Shown: one piece after another, positions 40,487-51,990 of the stretch
Numbering within the stretch: position 1 is the stretch's first letter
Layout of the letters: each line of letters begins with the position of its first letter
Notes under the pieces: generated by a model
Seen by the model: only the letters and a program-made list of their open reading frames with translations
Told to the model about the DNA's origin: nothing
The model's database searches: none
Source of the DNA: Diaporthe sp. PMI_573
Lineage: Eukaryota > Ascomycota > Sordariomycetes > Diaporthales > Diaporthaceae
Assembly (NCBI GenBank): GCA_021399435.1
Contig: JAJTUP010000062.1
Coordinates: forward strand, 248,001 to 312,000
Length of the DNA stretch: 64,000 nucleotides
Reading direction: 5' to 3'
Position numbers and translations under genes: made by a program

Positions 40487-43017
40487 CCGTCGTCGAATTC
40501 TTCTCTGGACAGGGCGAGCGCCTGGGAGATAAGGAGTCTCTAGAACAAGAAATCCACGATATAACCGGAATCCCCCAAACAGCCCTCCAAGGTAGCCCTC
40601 TATCTGATTTCAGCGTCGCCAAACAAATGAGATGAATCGAGAAGCGTAATACAAAACATAAGGAAGACAAGGTGTACTCTCTATTCGGCATCTTCGATGT
40701 GCATATCCAGGTTCACTACGGCGAAGGAAAAGAGAAGGCATTGAAGCGGCTACAAGAAAAGATTCACGAGGATTACCTCTATCTAGCAAAGTTGTGGCCT
40801 ACTGACGCGCATAACCCGCACGTCGAAAAGAAGCGCATCGAGCTGGCAAAGGGCGGTCTACTGGCTGACGCTTACCGCTGGGTCTTCGACAACCCCGACT
40901 TCAAACGATGGCGCCAGCTGCCGGAGAGCCGGCTGCTCTGGATCAAAGGGGATCCAGGCAAAGGCAAGACCATGTTGCTATACGGCATCATCGACGAGCT
41001 AGAGCGGCCTATTATCGCTGACGGTGGCAACTTGTCATATTTCTTCTGCCAAGCCACCGACTCACGCATTAATAACGCAACTACCATGCTAAAGGGGTTA
41101 ATCTACCTGCTTGCTCACCGGCAACCACGTCTCCTCTTACATCTGCCGGAGAACACATATCCCTCCAATAACGCAATGGCATAGATCGTCCTGTCGAAGG
41201 TTTTATAGTCGATGCTAGAAGATCTGAACTTAAAGGCCGCCTATTTGGCGATTGATGCCCTCGACGAATGTGTAACAAATTTGCCGCAACTTCTCGAACT
41301 AGTCGCCCAGGCATCATCAACATCCTCCCAAGTCGAATGGGTCGTCTCTAGTCGCAATTTGCCGCATATTGAGAAACAGTTGGCGGCCATCGCGCAACAG
41401 TCCAGACTCAGCCTCAAGCTAAACGCCAAATCCGTCACCACTGCCGTCAATATATATATCCGCGATAAAGTCCTTCAGTTATCGCGCCAGAAACAGTACA
41501 ACAGCACAATGGAGACAGCTGTACAGGACTATCTTTCTTCTAATGCGAATAGGACTTTTCTCTGGGTGGCCTTGGTCTGCCAGGCACTTGCAGATCCCAA
41601 GGTTCGAAATTGGCACACTCTGACAAAGTTAAGGTCATTTCCGCCCAGGTTGGATTCTTTGTATACGCAAATGATGGAACAGATTGGTCACTCTGAGGAT
41701 ACAGATTTCTGCAAGCAAATACTCGCCGTCACCTCAATTGTTCGCCGACCTATCAGCCTTCAAGAATTAACCACTCTCGTCGAGATGCCAGACAACTTTC
41801 CAGATGATCCGGAATCCCTGGAAGAGCTTATAGGGCTTTGCGGCTCATTGTTAACTCTTCGAGATCAGACTGTTTATTTCGTTCACCAATCAGCTAAGGA
41901 TTTTCTACTGGGCAAGGCCACACACCAAGCTTCTCGAGACACTTTCAACTGGGTCTTCCCTCTAGGGATGGAAGATGTAAACCACATCATCTTCTCAAAG
42001 TCGCTCAATGCAATGTCTACAGTATTGCGACGCAATATGTACGGCTTAAAGGCACCGGGATTCCCAATCGACGAGGTTTAAACGCCATCTTCAGACCCAC
42101 TGGCCACAGTACAATACTCGTGCGTCTTCTGGGTTAACCATCTCCGCGACTCGATTTCTGTTGAATGGCCTTTGCCATATGGAGATAGTACGTACGTACG
42201 TAGGGGTCTGTTGGTTGGTTCTGATTGTATTGCTTGCTTAGGGAAACGGGTGTACTATCGTACGAAGGGGAAGAGGCCACTCTTCCCCAGCCGGGCCCCC
42301 GGCTGACTAAGCACACCCAACCTATCGAACTACGTGCGATCCAACCAGGTGCTATTCCAACAATTTCCAATAAAAACACAACGAAGCGCAACATACACCA
42401 TACAGTTCATACCTTCCTTGAGCAGAAGTATCTTTACTGGCTCGAAGCTCTCAGTTTACTCCGAGCTATGTCGGAGGGTATCATCGCCATAAGACAGCTT
42501 CAGGGCCTACTGGTAAGTCTGCACCACCAAATGCCAGAAAGCAAGACTAACAGAGACATAGGGACGCGCCGATCGAGGCCAACTAACAGCACTTGTTCGG
42601 AATGCACACCGGTTTGCTCTGTCTTACAGATGGATAGTAGAGCAAGCCCCGCTTCAAGCGTACACATCAGCCCTCGTATTTGCACCAACTAGCAGTTTGG
42701 TAAAGAAAATTTTCAAGGCAGAAGAGTCTAACTTGGTTAGCACGAAACCAGTTGTAGAGGCGGAATGGAATGCATGCCTCCAGACGCTAGAAGGCCATGA
42801 CGAGTCGGTTCTCTCGGTCGCCTTCTCGTTAGATGATCCAGGTAGGCATGGGTACGGCTTGGGGCAGGACCAGACCTGGATTATTTGCAACGGCCGGAGG
42901 GTATTATGGTTGCCACCGGAATACCGCCCAAGCTGTTCTGCTGTCCAAGGGCGGATGATATCCATCGGCTGTAAATCGGGACGAGTTTTCACAATTGGCT
43001 TCTCGCGGGATGTCTAA
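40482..43017 (+). pseudogene. HET-NACHT-WD40 (HNWD) NLR, inactivated
   Basis: HNWD proteins are fungal NLRs in which a HET death domain is triggered by NACHT oligomerisation after WD40 recognition. The remnant starts inside the end of the HET region (VVEFFSGQGERLGDKESLEQ). It keeps the linker EDKVYSLFGIFDV, Walker A GDPGKGKT (40948-40971), Walker B YLAIDALDEC (about 41240), YFVHQSAKDFLL, a 49-bp intron (42513-42561) and the start of the first WD40 unit (ACLQTLEGHDESVLSVAFS). It then passes directly to the C-terminal cap (WIICNGRRVLWLPPEYRP) and ends at TAA 43017. In-frame stops interrupt it at 40633 (TGA), 41182 and 41206 (TAG) and 42079 (TAA), and about 200 bp of foreign sequence lies near 42,190-42,400. 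The N-terminal HET domain is missing. Confidence 0.85.
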
Positions 43018-43065
43018 TACATTTCAAGTTCTCCCGATTCATTCTCTTTATTTCTATTTTCTAGA

Positions 43066-44650
43066 TTGACACCAGAATGGTCTGAGAGGATGGGTCAATT
43101 TATAGATATTTTAGAATTCTACCATTTTCCAGCGGTACTAATTTACTTCGAGAAGGCAAAATCAACTTCGATTCTTTTCCCTTTATTAGAGCGACATTTA
43201 GCACTACGTGGCGAACTCGTGGTGCAGATGCGCTCAAGCGCCAAGCTCGACGGAGTGCGGGAGCCCGGCTCGCTGCCGGTAGAGGATGCCGTTGGCCTAA
43301 TGAAGTGCGGCGTCTTGCAGATCATCCACAACGGGGCTGGGAGCTGAGCTGCGAAGCATCGCTGATTTTGATGCATCCTGTCGCCTTGCAAGCATCTTGG
43401 CCGGTGCCAGGCAGTCTGTGGTTGGGGGTGCGTGGATTTTTTTCGAAGACAGCTCGCCCGAGGGGCTAATGCGTCAAAAGGATGGCGTCGCTTCCCCTCA
43501 CTCAGTGGGGCGTCGACTAGGCTCAACCTGCGAACCCTTTGAGGAATCAGATGCCAAGGAGATCTCTGATCTCATTGGACGCGGCGTCTTCTGCTTTGAG
43601 TTGTTTGACTACGACAAGCATGGCGGATACCGCATCTTCAAGTCCCGCATGGTGCGGGAGATCAAGGGCAAGACCGACAAGCCGTACGAGAAGTCTCGCC
43701 TTATCGTTCAAGGCTACAACGATGAGGAGAATAAAGCCATCCTGACCCAGTCTCCGACAATTCAGAGGCTTAGCCAACGCCTCGTCGTTGCACTGGCCCC
43801 GACGCTCATGAAGATGGGCATGAAGACTGAACTCAGGGACGTCACTCAGGCATACCCACAGTCCAAGTCTGAGCTGAAGCGAGTGATCCTGGCAAAGCTT
43901 CCTCCGGAACTGGAGGCCCGATACCCAACGGGCACGGTCATGAGAATCGTGAAGCCGTTGTACGGCATTGCGGAAGCAGGAGTTCACTGGTGGGTGACCT
44001 ATCACAAGCACCACCGGGAGGAGCTCAACATGAAGACGTCTACGTACGATCCGTGCCTTCTGATCACGGATAACAAGGACACTGAAAAGGGGAGCATCTT
44101 CGGCATCACCGGCATGCAGACTGACGATACGCTGTCTGTTGGCACAAATGAGTTTTCCGCCGAAGAAAAGAACAAGATTGAGAAGGCGGAGATCATCTGC
44201 AAGCCAAAGGAGGTCCTGTCGCCGGACGTGACACTTGGATTCAACGGCACCAACCTCAGCATGACCACTGACGGCGACGTGTTCATGAAGCAAAAGGACC
44301 AAGGCGCAAATATCGAGCTGATCGATCAGAAGAAGAGTGATTGTGCCCAGAAATACCTTGAACAACGGGCACGCGGAGCGTACATTGCCTCGATCTGTCA
44401 ACCGGAGGCTTCTTTTGACCTCTCCGTGGCTGCCCAAGCTCGTGAGCCGAACACGCCTGACTACGAGAAGCTGAACAAGCGTCTCGACTGGCAGAAGAAC
44501 AACGTGGGCCGAGGTTTACGCTATGTCCCCATTGACTTACCGACGGCAACTCTACACGCTGCACGAGAAGACTTCCGCATGTAGACTTCAAAGGAAGTGT
44601 CTATCCAGCGACGCACGCGGGGCGTCTAGCGCAGTGCATCAGACGTGACC
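43066..44650 (+). pseudogene. copia reverse-transcriptase fragment
   Basis: The main frame, 43397-44584, contains PFEESDAKEISDLIGRGVF, YEKSRLIVQGYNDEENKAIL, TQSPTIQRLSQR, LRDVTQAYPQSKSELKRVIL, VKPLYGIAEAGVHWWVTYHK and STYDPCLL, followed by GMQTDDTLSVG. This is the copia RT of a family in which TDD takes the place of the usual YVDD. Gag, integrase and LTRs are missing. After TAG 44584 the sequence continues in another frame for a short way. It is unlike the complete copia at 26-31 kb, so it is a second family. The frame at 43066-43347 may be its upstream remnant. Confidence 0.8.
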
Positions 44651-46690
44651 TGCGCTTCTCCCGGCTAATCCTGTTTCGCTTCCGCGACAAATTGTCTCGA
44701 CTTGGAGGGCCGCCTTCGTGGTGGCAGCTGAAGCTCGTGCTTTCGATCAATGAGGGGTCCGGCCGTGAATGACGCTTGACCGCCTCGGAAGAGTAAGCTC
44801 AAATCCCGCAGGCCTCGTATTCGGCTTCCTTCCGGTTGACGGAGGCGTAATTGTGGCTGCTAATAGCGCCCCAAGATAGCCAATTGGTGTGCTCGAAGTG
44901 CATTCATCTACCCAATGGCTGATTTCGTTGCCATTGTTGCGCCATCTGCGGGTTTACATGTGTGCCCTGTGCGATTCGCTCATTTGGATTGTGACTACAA
45001 CACAGGAAGGTGGAGTGCCAGAGGTTGGCCGGCGACATTTTCGGTCCGATGCCGGGAGTTCTGCGAGCCAATAACCAGCTGCCGCCGCATCTTTTCAGAT
45101 GGGATCGGCGCTTCATCCCGCGTCTTCCTGTCTTGTACGATATCTTCGCGAGGAAGTGCCGTAGAATAAGGAATGTGGGCACGCCACTATCACCAATAGT
45201 ATAGCATATGCTTGCTTCTGCGATACGGCTACCTGCTGTGCTGCAAGCCGTCACACATAATCCGCAAAGGCGCATAAACAGATGTGATTGGACGATATGT
45301 TGGGTTCCAGCACATCCGGAGTCTGTTCTCGTCCTCCACGCGATTTCCAACGTCCTCTCCCCCTTGTCCCCGGTTCTTCCATCATCACTTTCACATATCT
45401 TTCCAGCTTGTGACAGAGAAGGCACATCGCCGGGGCCAGTCAGCCGTGCCAGTCAGCCTCCTGCTCTGCAAAACCAGGTCACAACCAGTATGGTCAAGTC
45501 AGAACATGCAAGTTCGAGTACTAACTCCATGTTCAGCAGCTCAGTCAGCCGGACAAGGAGGAGGAAGAAGAGGAAGAGGAGAATGAGGATAATTGAGCAC
45601 TGTCGGTTTCCAATCCGACTGCCACATGATGCCGCATGCTCTGAATGCAATTGAAATGCGCTCTGCTGGTTCGCTGCGGACTCGTTGCTGTGACTGCATC
45701 TTTCATGCCACCTCCAAAATCAAGGAATTCAAGCCGAGGTACAAAGCCCAATGTACTGGGGGCCGTGAGGCTATGCCGCTAACCCAATTTGGCACCTTGG
45801 GAGTGATTTGGGGGGTTTTGCAACAGTGACCCCTATAGCCTGCCATAGCACCGCAACCACACGCTGCTGAGACAGGCTACGAAGCGTCCGATGCGTTCGC
45901 GACAGCAAGGTTTCCTTCTCTCGCCGGCAAAAGCGCACGCGTCTACTGCATCGCGTAGGAGCAGGATGGGACGATGGGACCATAAAATCACGAGGGAGGG
46001 AGAGGGGAAAATGGGAGGCGCCAAAAATGGCTTCAATGGACCGTGCGTGCTAGGGGAGGAGGCAGAGGCGGCGGAAAAGGAACCTTACGGAACTAACAAG
46101 TTAGTTCCTCGCACACTGAATCTTCGCCGAAAGACGAGGCAGAAAGACAGGCTTCGGGTTATCTCGGGGTGCACACCTCGATTTTCGTTTGATCAGCTTT
46201 TATTATGTAGGTTAGCTGGCTTGCATTTCGTATCTGCTGTGAAACCGAGAGACAAGTGTATGTGTGGGTCACATTCCACTCGATCCTTCGCTTTCCGACC
46301 TGGTAATTTGGAGCCTAGGCGCCCAACCCCTCCCACAATGCAGCCACACTTATGTGCATCTCACATCGTTCAGGAAGCGAGGAGCGGTAAGCCGCCGGCT
46401 GAGCTGAAAAGTAGGCTTTTTTGACGCAGTGTCGTCAACTTTCACCATGATCCAGACTTTTTAAGCCATCCCGGAGATCACACAGTCCACTCAAAACCTA
46501 TCACGGCCACTCCTATTATTAATTTAGATGAGCTCGCGTTCGCCGTGCACTTCTCCAGACTCTTCTAATGTGTGTAGTATTGTTCGCGCGGCAGCGATTC
46601 CGATACTAGGCGATCGACACAACCACTAATGCTGGCCCACGAAGCAAGATCTCCAGATCTCAACCTTGTAAGCTCTCCGTTGTGTTGTCA
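44651..46690. other. no gene recognised
   Basis: Frames up to about 175 codons occur on both strands (for example 44904-45425 minus and 45891-46424 plus), but they overlap each other and lack domains. A short purine tract (GAGGAGGAAGAAGAGGAAGA) lies near 45,560. Confidence 0.4.
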
Positions 46691-46716
46691 GTGAGCAGAG
46701 CTTGCATCCGGAGGCG

Positions 46717-47162
46717 ATGACACCCCCACCATTGCAACCTTTCAAGCCTGGTCAAAGCACTTTGTCACCAGGAACTCCCGGCTTACCTGGTTCATCTGCC
46801 CCAGCCTCATCGCCTCAAGCACAGCCTGGAGCAGCACAGCCGCCAGCATTGACGGATGCCAGCTGGTTATCTGCAAGCCGAAAAGCCGTTAAGCCGGCAT
46901 GATGATGTGGCAGAGGAGTTCCATCGGCTCATTCCTGAAGATGAGCGTGAGTGGCAAGAGAGAGCAAAATGGGGCGGAAACTTCGCAACGGCGCAAGCGA
47001 AGTCGACGTGACTCGGATTACTCATCGTCTGATGACGCCGATGCGGCAGTTCCACAGGCGGCCATCACGTGTTTCCCGTCCCCTTTGCACGTAATGAATC
47101 CTCCCAAGGAAGATGCCGCCCGGGCTTATAGTGCTTGGCAGCAGTCCCACGCCTCTCCATAG
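46717..47162 (+). pseudogene. Pro/Ser-rich hypothetical, frameshifted
   Basis: MTPPPLQPFKPGQSTLSPGT (ATG 46717) opens a Pro/Ser/Ala-rich segment. A one-base shift near 46,870 gives a better continuation (LQAEKPLSRHDDVAEEFHRL, PEDEREWQERAKWGGN), which ends at a TGA around 47,010. A third frame from 46,899 is basic (QRRKRSRRDSDYSSSDDADA). It may be a broken regulatory or transposon gene. No family recognised. Confidence 0.3.
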
Positions 47163-48120
47163 CATCGAAGCAATTCAGGGAGGCCCGAATAATCTGTCAC
47201 TTTGATTTAGGTCTCCGCGGTCAACGCCTCGTGAAAGGCTGTCTGTGCATATGCATTTGTAGGTCACAGCTTCTTGGCTGCATCGGAGTCGTCATCTTCC
47301 GGCCTTAGAAGACTCGTTGACCGGCCAAAGCACTTGCTTCTGCGCCTAGCGGCTGTCTTCATGTAAGCGCTTCATGTTTGTCAGGTATGACCTTATGAGC
47401 ACTGTGAAATATTGTAACCGAGATGGTCATTCCCATCTCGCTTCCAAGCGACAATAAGTCTAATCTTACCTGCTTACAATACTGTATGCGCTACTGTACT
47501 GGCTGACACAAATGAACGCTAGCAATCCCTACTGGCGAACATCCCTCCGTCGATCGAGGGGACCCTTCTCCAGACGCTCGCGGGCGATGCGCAGGCTGCG
47601 GCGCATGTCTTCGTTCCAGTTGAGAGCCATCTAGTCTTGTCAGCATCAGGCCGGGCAGGCATACCACCGAGCTCCCACTCACCGTCGTAGGTATTCAAGA
47701 GTAAGCCTCGGGCATGTGTCTCTGCGGCGAGTATTGGTGCGGCAGACGACTTGACACGGTCAGCAGTGGTAGTTGGGCCGCGGCGGTGGGAGACTTGGGG
47801 ACATGCCCTAAACTTGACTTGCCCGAAGAGCGAAGCCAATGCACCAACTGATTGAACGCAATGGTGGGGAAAGCTCAATCCAGGCCAAATGCATCGGCCT
47901 CCCGCCATCCAATTGTCGCATGCCACAATCTGATGAGTTGTAACACAACGTGCGGCTGAGAGGATATCCTAATGTTTCCGTGCGGGGAAAGCCATCGGGA
48001 CCGCCATGATTCTTCCTTACGCTGCCTTTCTGTCCTCTTTCGCCATCTTCTGTGCGCACAGCGAGGGTTTGGATTCAGAAGATTCCGCCCTCTCATTGAC
48101 GACTCGAGAGATCCAGAGAG
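47163..48120. other. upstream region of the NLR gene
   Basis: No gene supported. Open frames on the minus strand (47491-48096) are short and mutually overlapping. The promoter of the NLR gene should lie in the right part. Confidence 0.45.
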
Positions 48121-51100
48121 ATGGACGACAAGCCACTGTGCCTGCTAGCCCTAGGTAAGCTCATGGACCGAATCTGCCACCGTTCCTCCCATTGACAGCC
48201 GCACAGACGGCGGGGGCATCCGCGGGCTCTCCGAGCTCGTGGTCCTCGAGGAGATTATGAATCGGATCAAATACGACCTTGATGTAGACGGAGATCTTCT
48301 CCCCGCAGATTTCTTTGACCTGATCGGCGGCACATCTACGGGCGGGTAAGATCACGATCGCGCTCGCTTGCCTCGGTCACAGCTAATCCCGGTCATGCCA
48401 CAGCCTGATTGCGCTGTTACTGGGGCGTTTACGCCGATCGGTGCCGCAGGCCAGGAGGGAATACGTCCGCATTGCGGAGGAAGTCTTCTCCCTTCCGAGG
48501 TACCTCAAGAAAAACACGTTCGACGGCCAGAAGCTAGAAGAGGCGGTAAAGCGGCTCCTGGGGAACGACCGCAGCGACGAGAAAATGTTGGAGAAAGATG
48601 GCAGCTGTAAAGCGTATGTTGTCGGAGCCTCTTGTCTGAGCGACCAGCTGATCCGTCTGTCCCTAGGTTTGTCTGCGCCGTGCCGCAACAAGACGTCAAG
48701 GCTCGAGCCGGGCCCCGGCTGTTCAGGACGTACAGGGTACGCGAGAACGCCTCGTTCAACTGCACGATCTGGGAGGCCTGCCGCGCGACCTCGGCGGCGC
48801 CTTCGTACTTTGAACCCATCAAAATAGGCGACGACGGCGAGCGGGAGACGTTCGTGGATGGCGGACTCGGCTACAACAACCCGGTCGAACAGGTGCTGGA
48901 GGAGGCGAGGCGCATCTTCCCTGGACGGAAGGTCGCCTGCGTCGTCAGCGTCGGAACCGGCGTCGCTAACGTCATCGCCTTTCCAGACTCGCCAAAGACG
49001 GGCCCGGTCACGCTGATCAACGCACTCAAGAACATGGCAACCGAGTCGGACACAACAGCAGAGAAGATACATTGGCGCTTTCAAAACGTTCAGGATACGT
49101 ACTTCCGCTTCAGCGTCGATCGCGGTCTCCAAGGCATCAGGCTGGAAGAGTGGAAGGAACTATCCAAAGTGCGCACCTTCACTACCGAACATCTTAATCA
49201 ACACATAATATCCGAACAGGTCAACAAAGTAGTTAGGGCATTGCTGGCATCCAAGATTGTCGGCGAAGACGGCTCGAACAGACTGATTCAGCTTCCGGGG
49301 GGCATTTCAGCCGAGACAGGGGGCTCGCACGGTCTACCTCGGACGCTAGAGTGGCGACCGAATGAAGGGCCTATCCCCAGCTTTCGCTATACTACCGAGC
49401 AACTGGCGTCTCATAGTATGTAGCTTTCAATCACTTCAACTCAAGCCCTACTCCGAAACTAAGTCCCCGTAGTCGTAGGATCTCTCTCAAAGCGCCACTG
49501 GACCGTCCCATTTGGTCGCAACGATGGCTTTGTCGGACGCGGCGCGGAAATAGAACAGCTCCTGGCGAGGACCCCGCCAGAGGCCAATAAAGACAACTGC
49601 CAGTTAACCGCTATCGAAGGCCTCGGAGGGGTCGGCAAGACCCAGGTTGCACTGGAGGTGGCCTTCCGGATCCGCGATCAGCACCCCGACTGCTCCATCT
49701 TCTGGGTTCCGGCCGTGGACGTAACCAGTTTTGAGAACGCCTACCGCAAGATCGGCCAAGAGCTCAAGGTGGCGGGCATCGACGAAGACAAGGCCGACGT
49801 CAAGACACTCGTCGTGGCTGCACTGAGCCGCGAAGATGTTGGCAGCTGGCTTTTGGTCGTCGATAACGCCGATGACGCTGACCTCTTTGGCAACACAACT
49901 CTCGCTGACCATCTCCCATCCAGCCCGAAAGGCTCCATTCTGTTCACAACGCGGAATCACAAGGTTGTAGGGAAGCTTGACATCCCCAAAACGAATGTCA
50001 TCTCCGTTCAAAAAATGAGCAGTGACGAAGCTCTCGAGCTTTTGAGGACGCACCTAGAGGAAAGTCAGCTATGCGACATGGAGAGCACAACAAAGCTCCT
50101 CGAGCTTCTCACTTATCTACCTCTCGCCATAAGACAGGCGTCTGCATATATGGCTATGGAGCAAATATCGACTACGAAGTATCTCGGGCTATGCCAATCA
50201 AGTGAGGATATTATCAAGCAGCTAAGCAAGGATTTCAAAGACCGGCATCGCTATCAAAAAGGTCAAGAAAACGCAGTTGCCACAACTTGGCTGGTTTCGT
50301 TCAAGCACATCTCACACCACGACCCGCTAGCGGCAAGCTACCTGACATTCATGTGCTTCCTGGCCGAGAAGGACATTCCGCAGTCCTTGCTGCCGCCAGC
50401 CAAGGAAGGAGAGGTGTCCAAAGCAATCGAAGCAATCGGCACACTGAAGGCATACGCATTCATCACCCAACGGGAAGAGCAAGATGCATACGACATCCAC
50501 AGACTGATCCGGCTGGCGACGCAAAATTGGTTGCAGGAGAAAAAAGAATGGGAGGAGTGCACCACTTCCGCGATACATCGACTGGCCGAGGTATTTCCTC
50601 CTCCGAAGCATGAGAATAGAGATATATGGATGAAGTATCTGCCGCATGCGCAGACAGCTTTAGAATTCCGGGAGAGTGCAAAGGATAAGAAAGCCGAGAG
50701 GAGTTTTCTCTCTAATGTAGGGAACGCTTTATATGAACTGGGGAGATATAAGGAGGCCGAGCAGCTGCATCGGCAGACGCTCGAGCCGAGGCAGCAGGCG
50801 CTCGGCGCAGCGCATCCGGACACGCTCGGCAGCATGAACAACGTCGCGAACGCGCTCCACCGCCAGGGCAAGCACGCGGAGGCCGAGCAGCTGCATCGGC
50901 AGACGCTCGCGCTGAGGCAGCAGGGGCTCGGCGCGGCGCATCCGGACACGCTCGCCAGCATGAACAACGTCGCGAGCACGCTCTCCGGCCAGGGCAAGCA
51001 CGCGGAGGCCGAGCAGCTGCATCGGCAGACGCTCGAGCTGAGGCAGCAGGGGCTCGGCGCGGCGCATCCTTCCACGCTCGGCAGCATGAACAACGTCGCG

Positions 51101-51394
51101 AACGCGCTCTCCGGCCGGGGCAAGCACGCGGAGGCCGAGCAGCTGCATCGGCAGACGCTCGCGCTGAGGCAGCAGGGGCTCGGCGCGGCGCATCCTTCCA
51201 CGCTCGGCAGCATGAACAACGTCGCTCTCGCGCTCTCCGGCCGGGGCAAGCACGCGGAGGCCGAGCAGCTGCATCGGCAGACGCTCGAGCTGATGCAGCA
51301 GGCGCTCGGCCCGGCGCATCCGGACACGCTCCGCAGCAGGAACAACCTTACAAAGTGTTTGAAAGCTAAGGAGGCGGAAGAGCCGCAGCCATAA
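48121..51394 (+). CDS. patatin-NB-ARC-TPR NLR-type protein
   Basis: Exons 48121-48154, 48207-48345, 48404-48613, 48667-49415 and 49473-51394 join in frame to 1,017 residues. ATG 48121 (MDDKPLCLLALDGGGIRG) is the natural start. The patatin phospholipase domain has the oxyanion loop DGGGIRG (12-18), nucleophile GGTSTGG (Ser55) and catalytic Asp192 in DGGLGYNNP. The NB-ARC ATPase has the P-loop GLGGVGKTQ (about 426), Walker B SWLLVVDNADD, a GSILFTTRN sensor and a GLPL-like YLPLAI. Five 42-residue TPR units follow (about 800-1010). Fungal proteins of this layout, such as PLP-1 of Neurospora, act in allorecognition cell death: TPR sensing would trigger NB-ARC oligomerisation and membrane lipid attack. 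The gene looks intact. Its ligand is unknown. Downstream lies a same-strand AAA ATPase. Confidence 0.93.
50753..51380 (+). repeat. 126-bp tandem repeats encoding TPR units
   Basis: The block GAGGCCGAGCAGCTGCATCG recurs at 50753, 50879, 51005, 51131 and 51257, exactly every 126 bp. Units 2-5 are nearly identical in DNA. They differ mainly at a few codons: ALRQQG versus ELRQQG/ELMQQA, AHPDTL versus AHPSTL, and LHRQG/LSGQG/LSGRG. Such homogeneity is expected of an NLR sensor array under concerted evolution. Confidence 0.95.
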
Positions 51395-51652
51395 CCCAAG
51401 AGATACTTGTCTGCTTCTCTCTTCGAGCTTGTCTTTTTTTTCTTTCATAGCGTGCCACAGGAAGGGTCTGGGAGGAAGTGTGGTTTTATGCCGGCTAGCC
51501 AAATTCTCGCATTTTCGAGGTGTTTCGACTCTTTGTATCCGTGCTAAGCCTAGGCGTAATAAAAATGGGGGTTTGCATGCAACACCTTGATGCACCCGTT
51601 GGGCAGGCTTGGGTCGTGCTCTGTGCACTTTTGCTGCTGGAATGCAGGCATT

Positions 51653-51990
51653 TCATCCCGCCGAGGGCTGTGGCCCTGACGTCACTGGAGGAGACCGTTG
51701 CCGGTACTGACGACTGCGGTCACGATCATCGTAGCGATCACGCGGTGGACACTTCCGCCCATAGTCTCCAGAGCTCTGATCATCACGACCACGAGAAGAA
51801 TCACGATTCTTCCTATCTCTGCCTGGAGAGCGCGAACGATACCTCGCAGGGATTCTATTCGTGAGAGGTCGATCAGGTCTCGGCAGAGCCCAACCATTAG
51901 TACTAAGAGGCAGCAAGTAAGATCCGCGGTTCGGCTGAGGTACTTGAGGCGCAACCACGCCAGAGTTACAGTCGAATGTCTTCACGACAG
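51653..51990 (-). pseudogene. Arg/Ser/Asp-rich C-terminal exon-like frame
   Basis: The minus-strand frame ending at 51653 reads NSGVVAPQVPQPNRGSY, NRIPARYRSRSPGRDRKNRD and YDDRDRSRQYRQRSP. This RS/RD-rich composition is typical of RNA-binding or Gag-like tails and is less likely by chance than most antisense frames. It overlaps the 5' end of the AAA ATPase gene. No upstream domain is found, so it is at most a fragment. Confidence 0.35.

Noticed and set aside
43547..44437. 296-codon minus-strand frame opposite the copia RT fragment
   Set aside because: The plus strand carries clear RT motifs; the antisense frame is an artefact of codon bias.
44904..45425. 173-codon minus-strand frame
   Set aside because: Overlaps plus-strand frames of similar size, has no domain and ends in low-complexity sequence.
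46089..46108. Short inverted repeat GGAACTAAC/GTTAGTTCC
   Set aside because: A 9-bp stem with 2-nt loop is within chance for 64 kb and has no neighbouring coding sequence to terminate.
48383..49132. 249-codon minus-strand frame opposite the patatin domain
   Set aside because: Shadow of GC-rich coding sequence; the plus strand has all patatin motifs in frame.
50338..51628. Long minus-strand frames (353 and 299 codons) opposite the TPR array
   Set aside because: They are periodic shadows of the 126-bp repeats (repeated CSCSASACLP and QLERLPMQLLGL) and oppose an intact gene.
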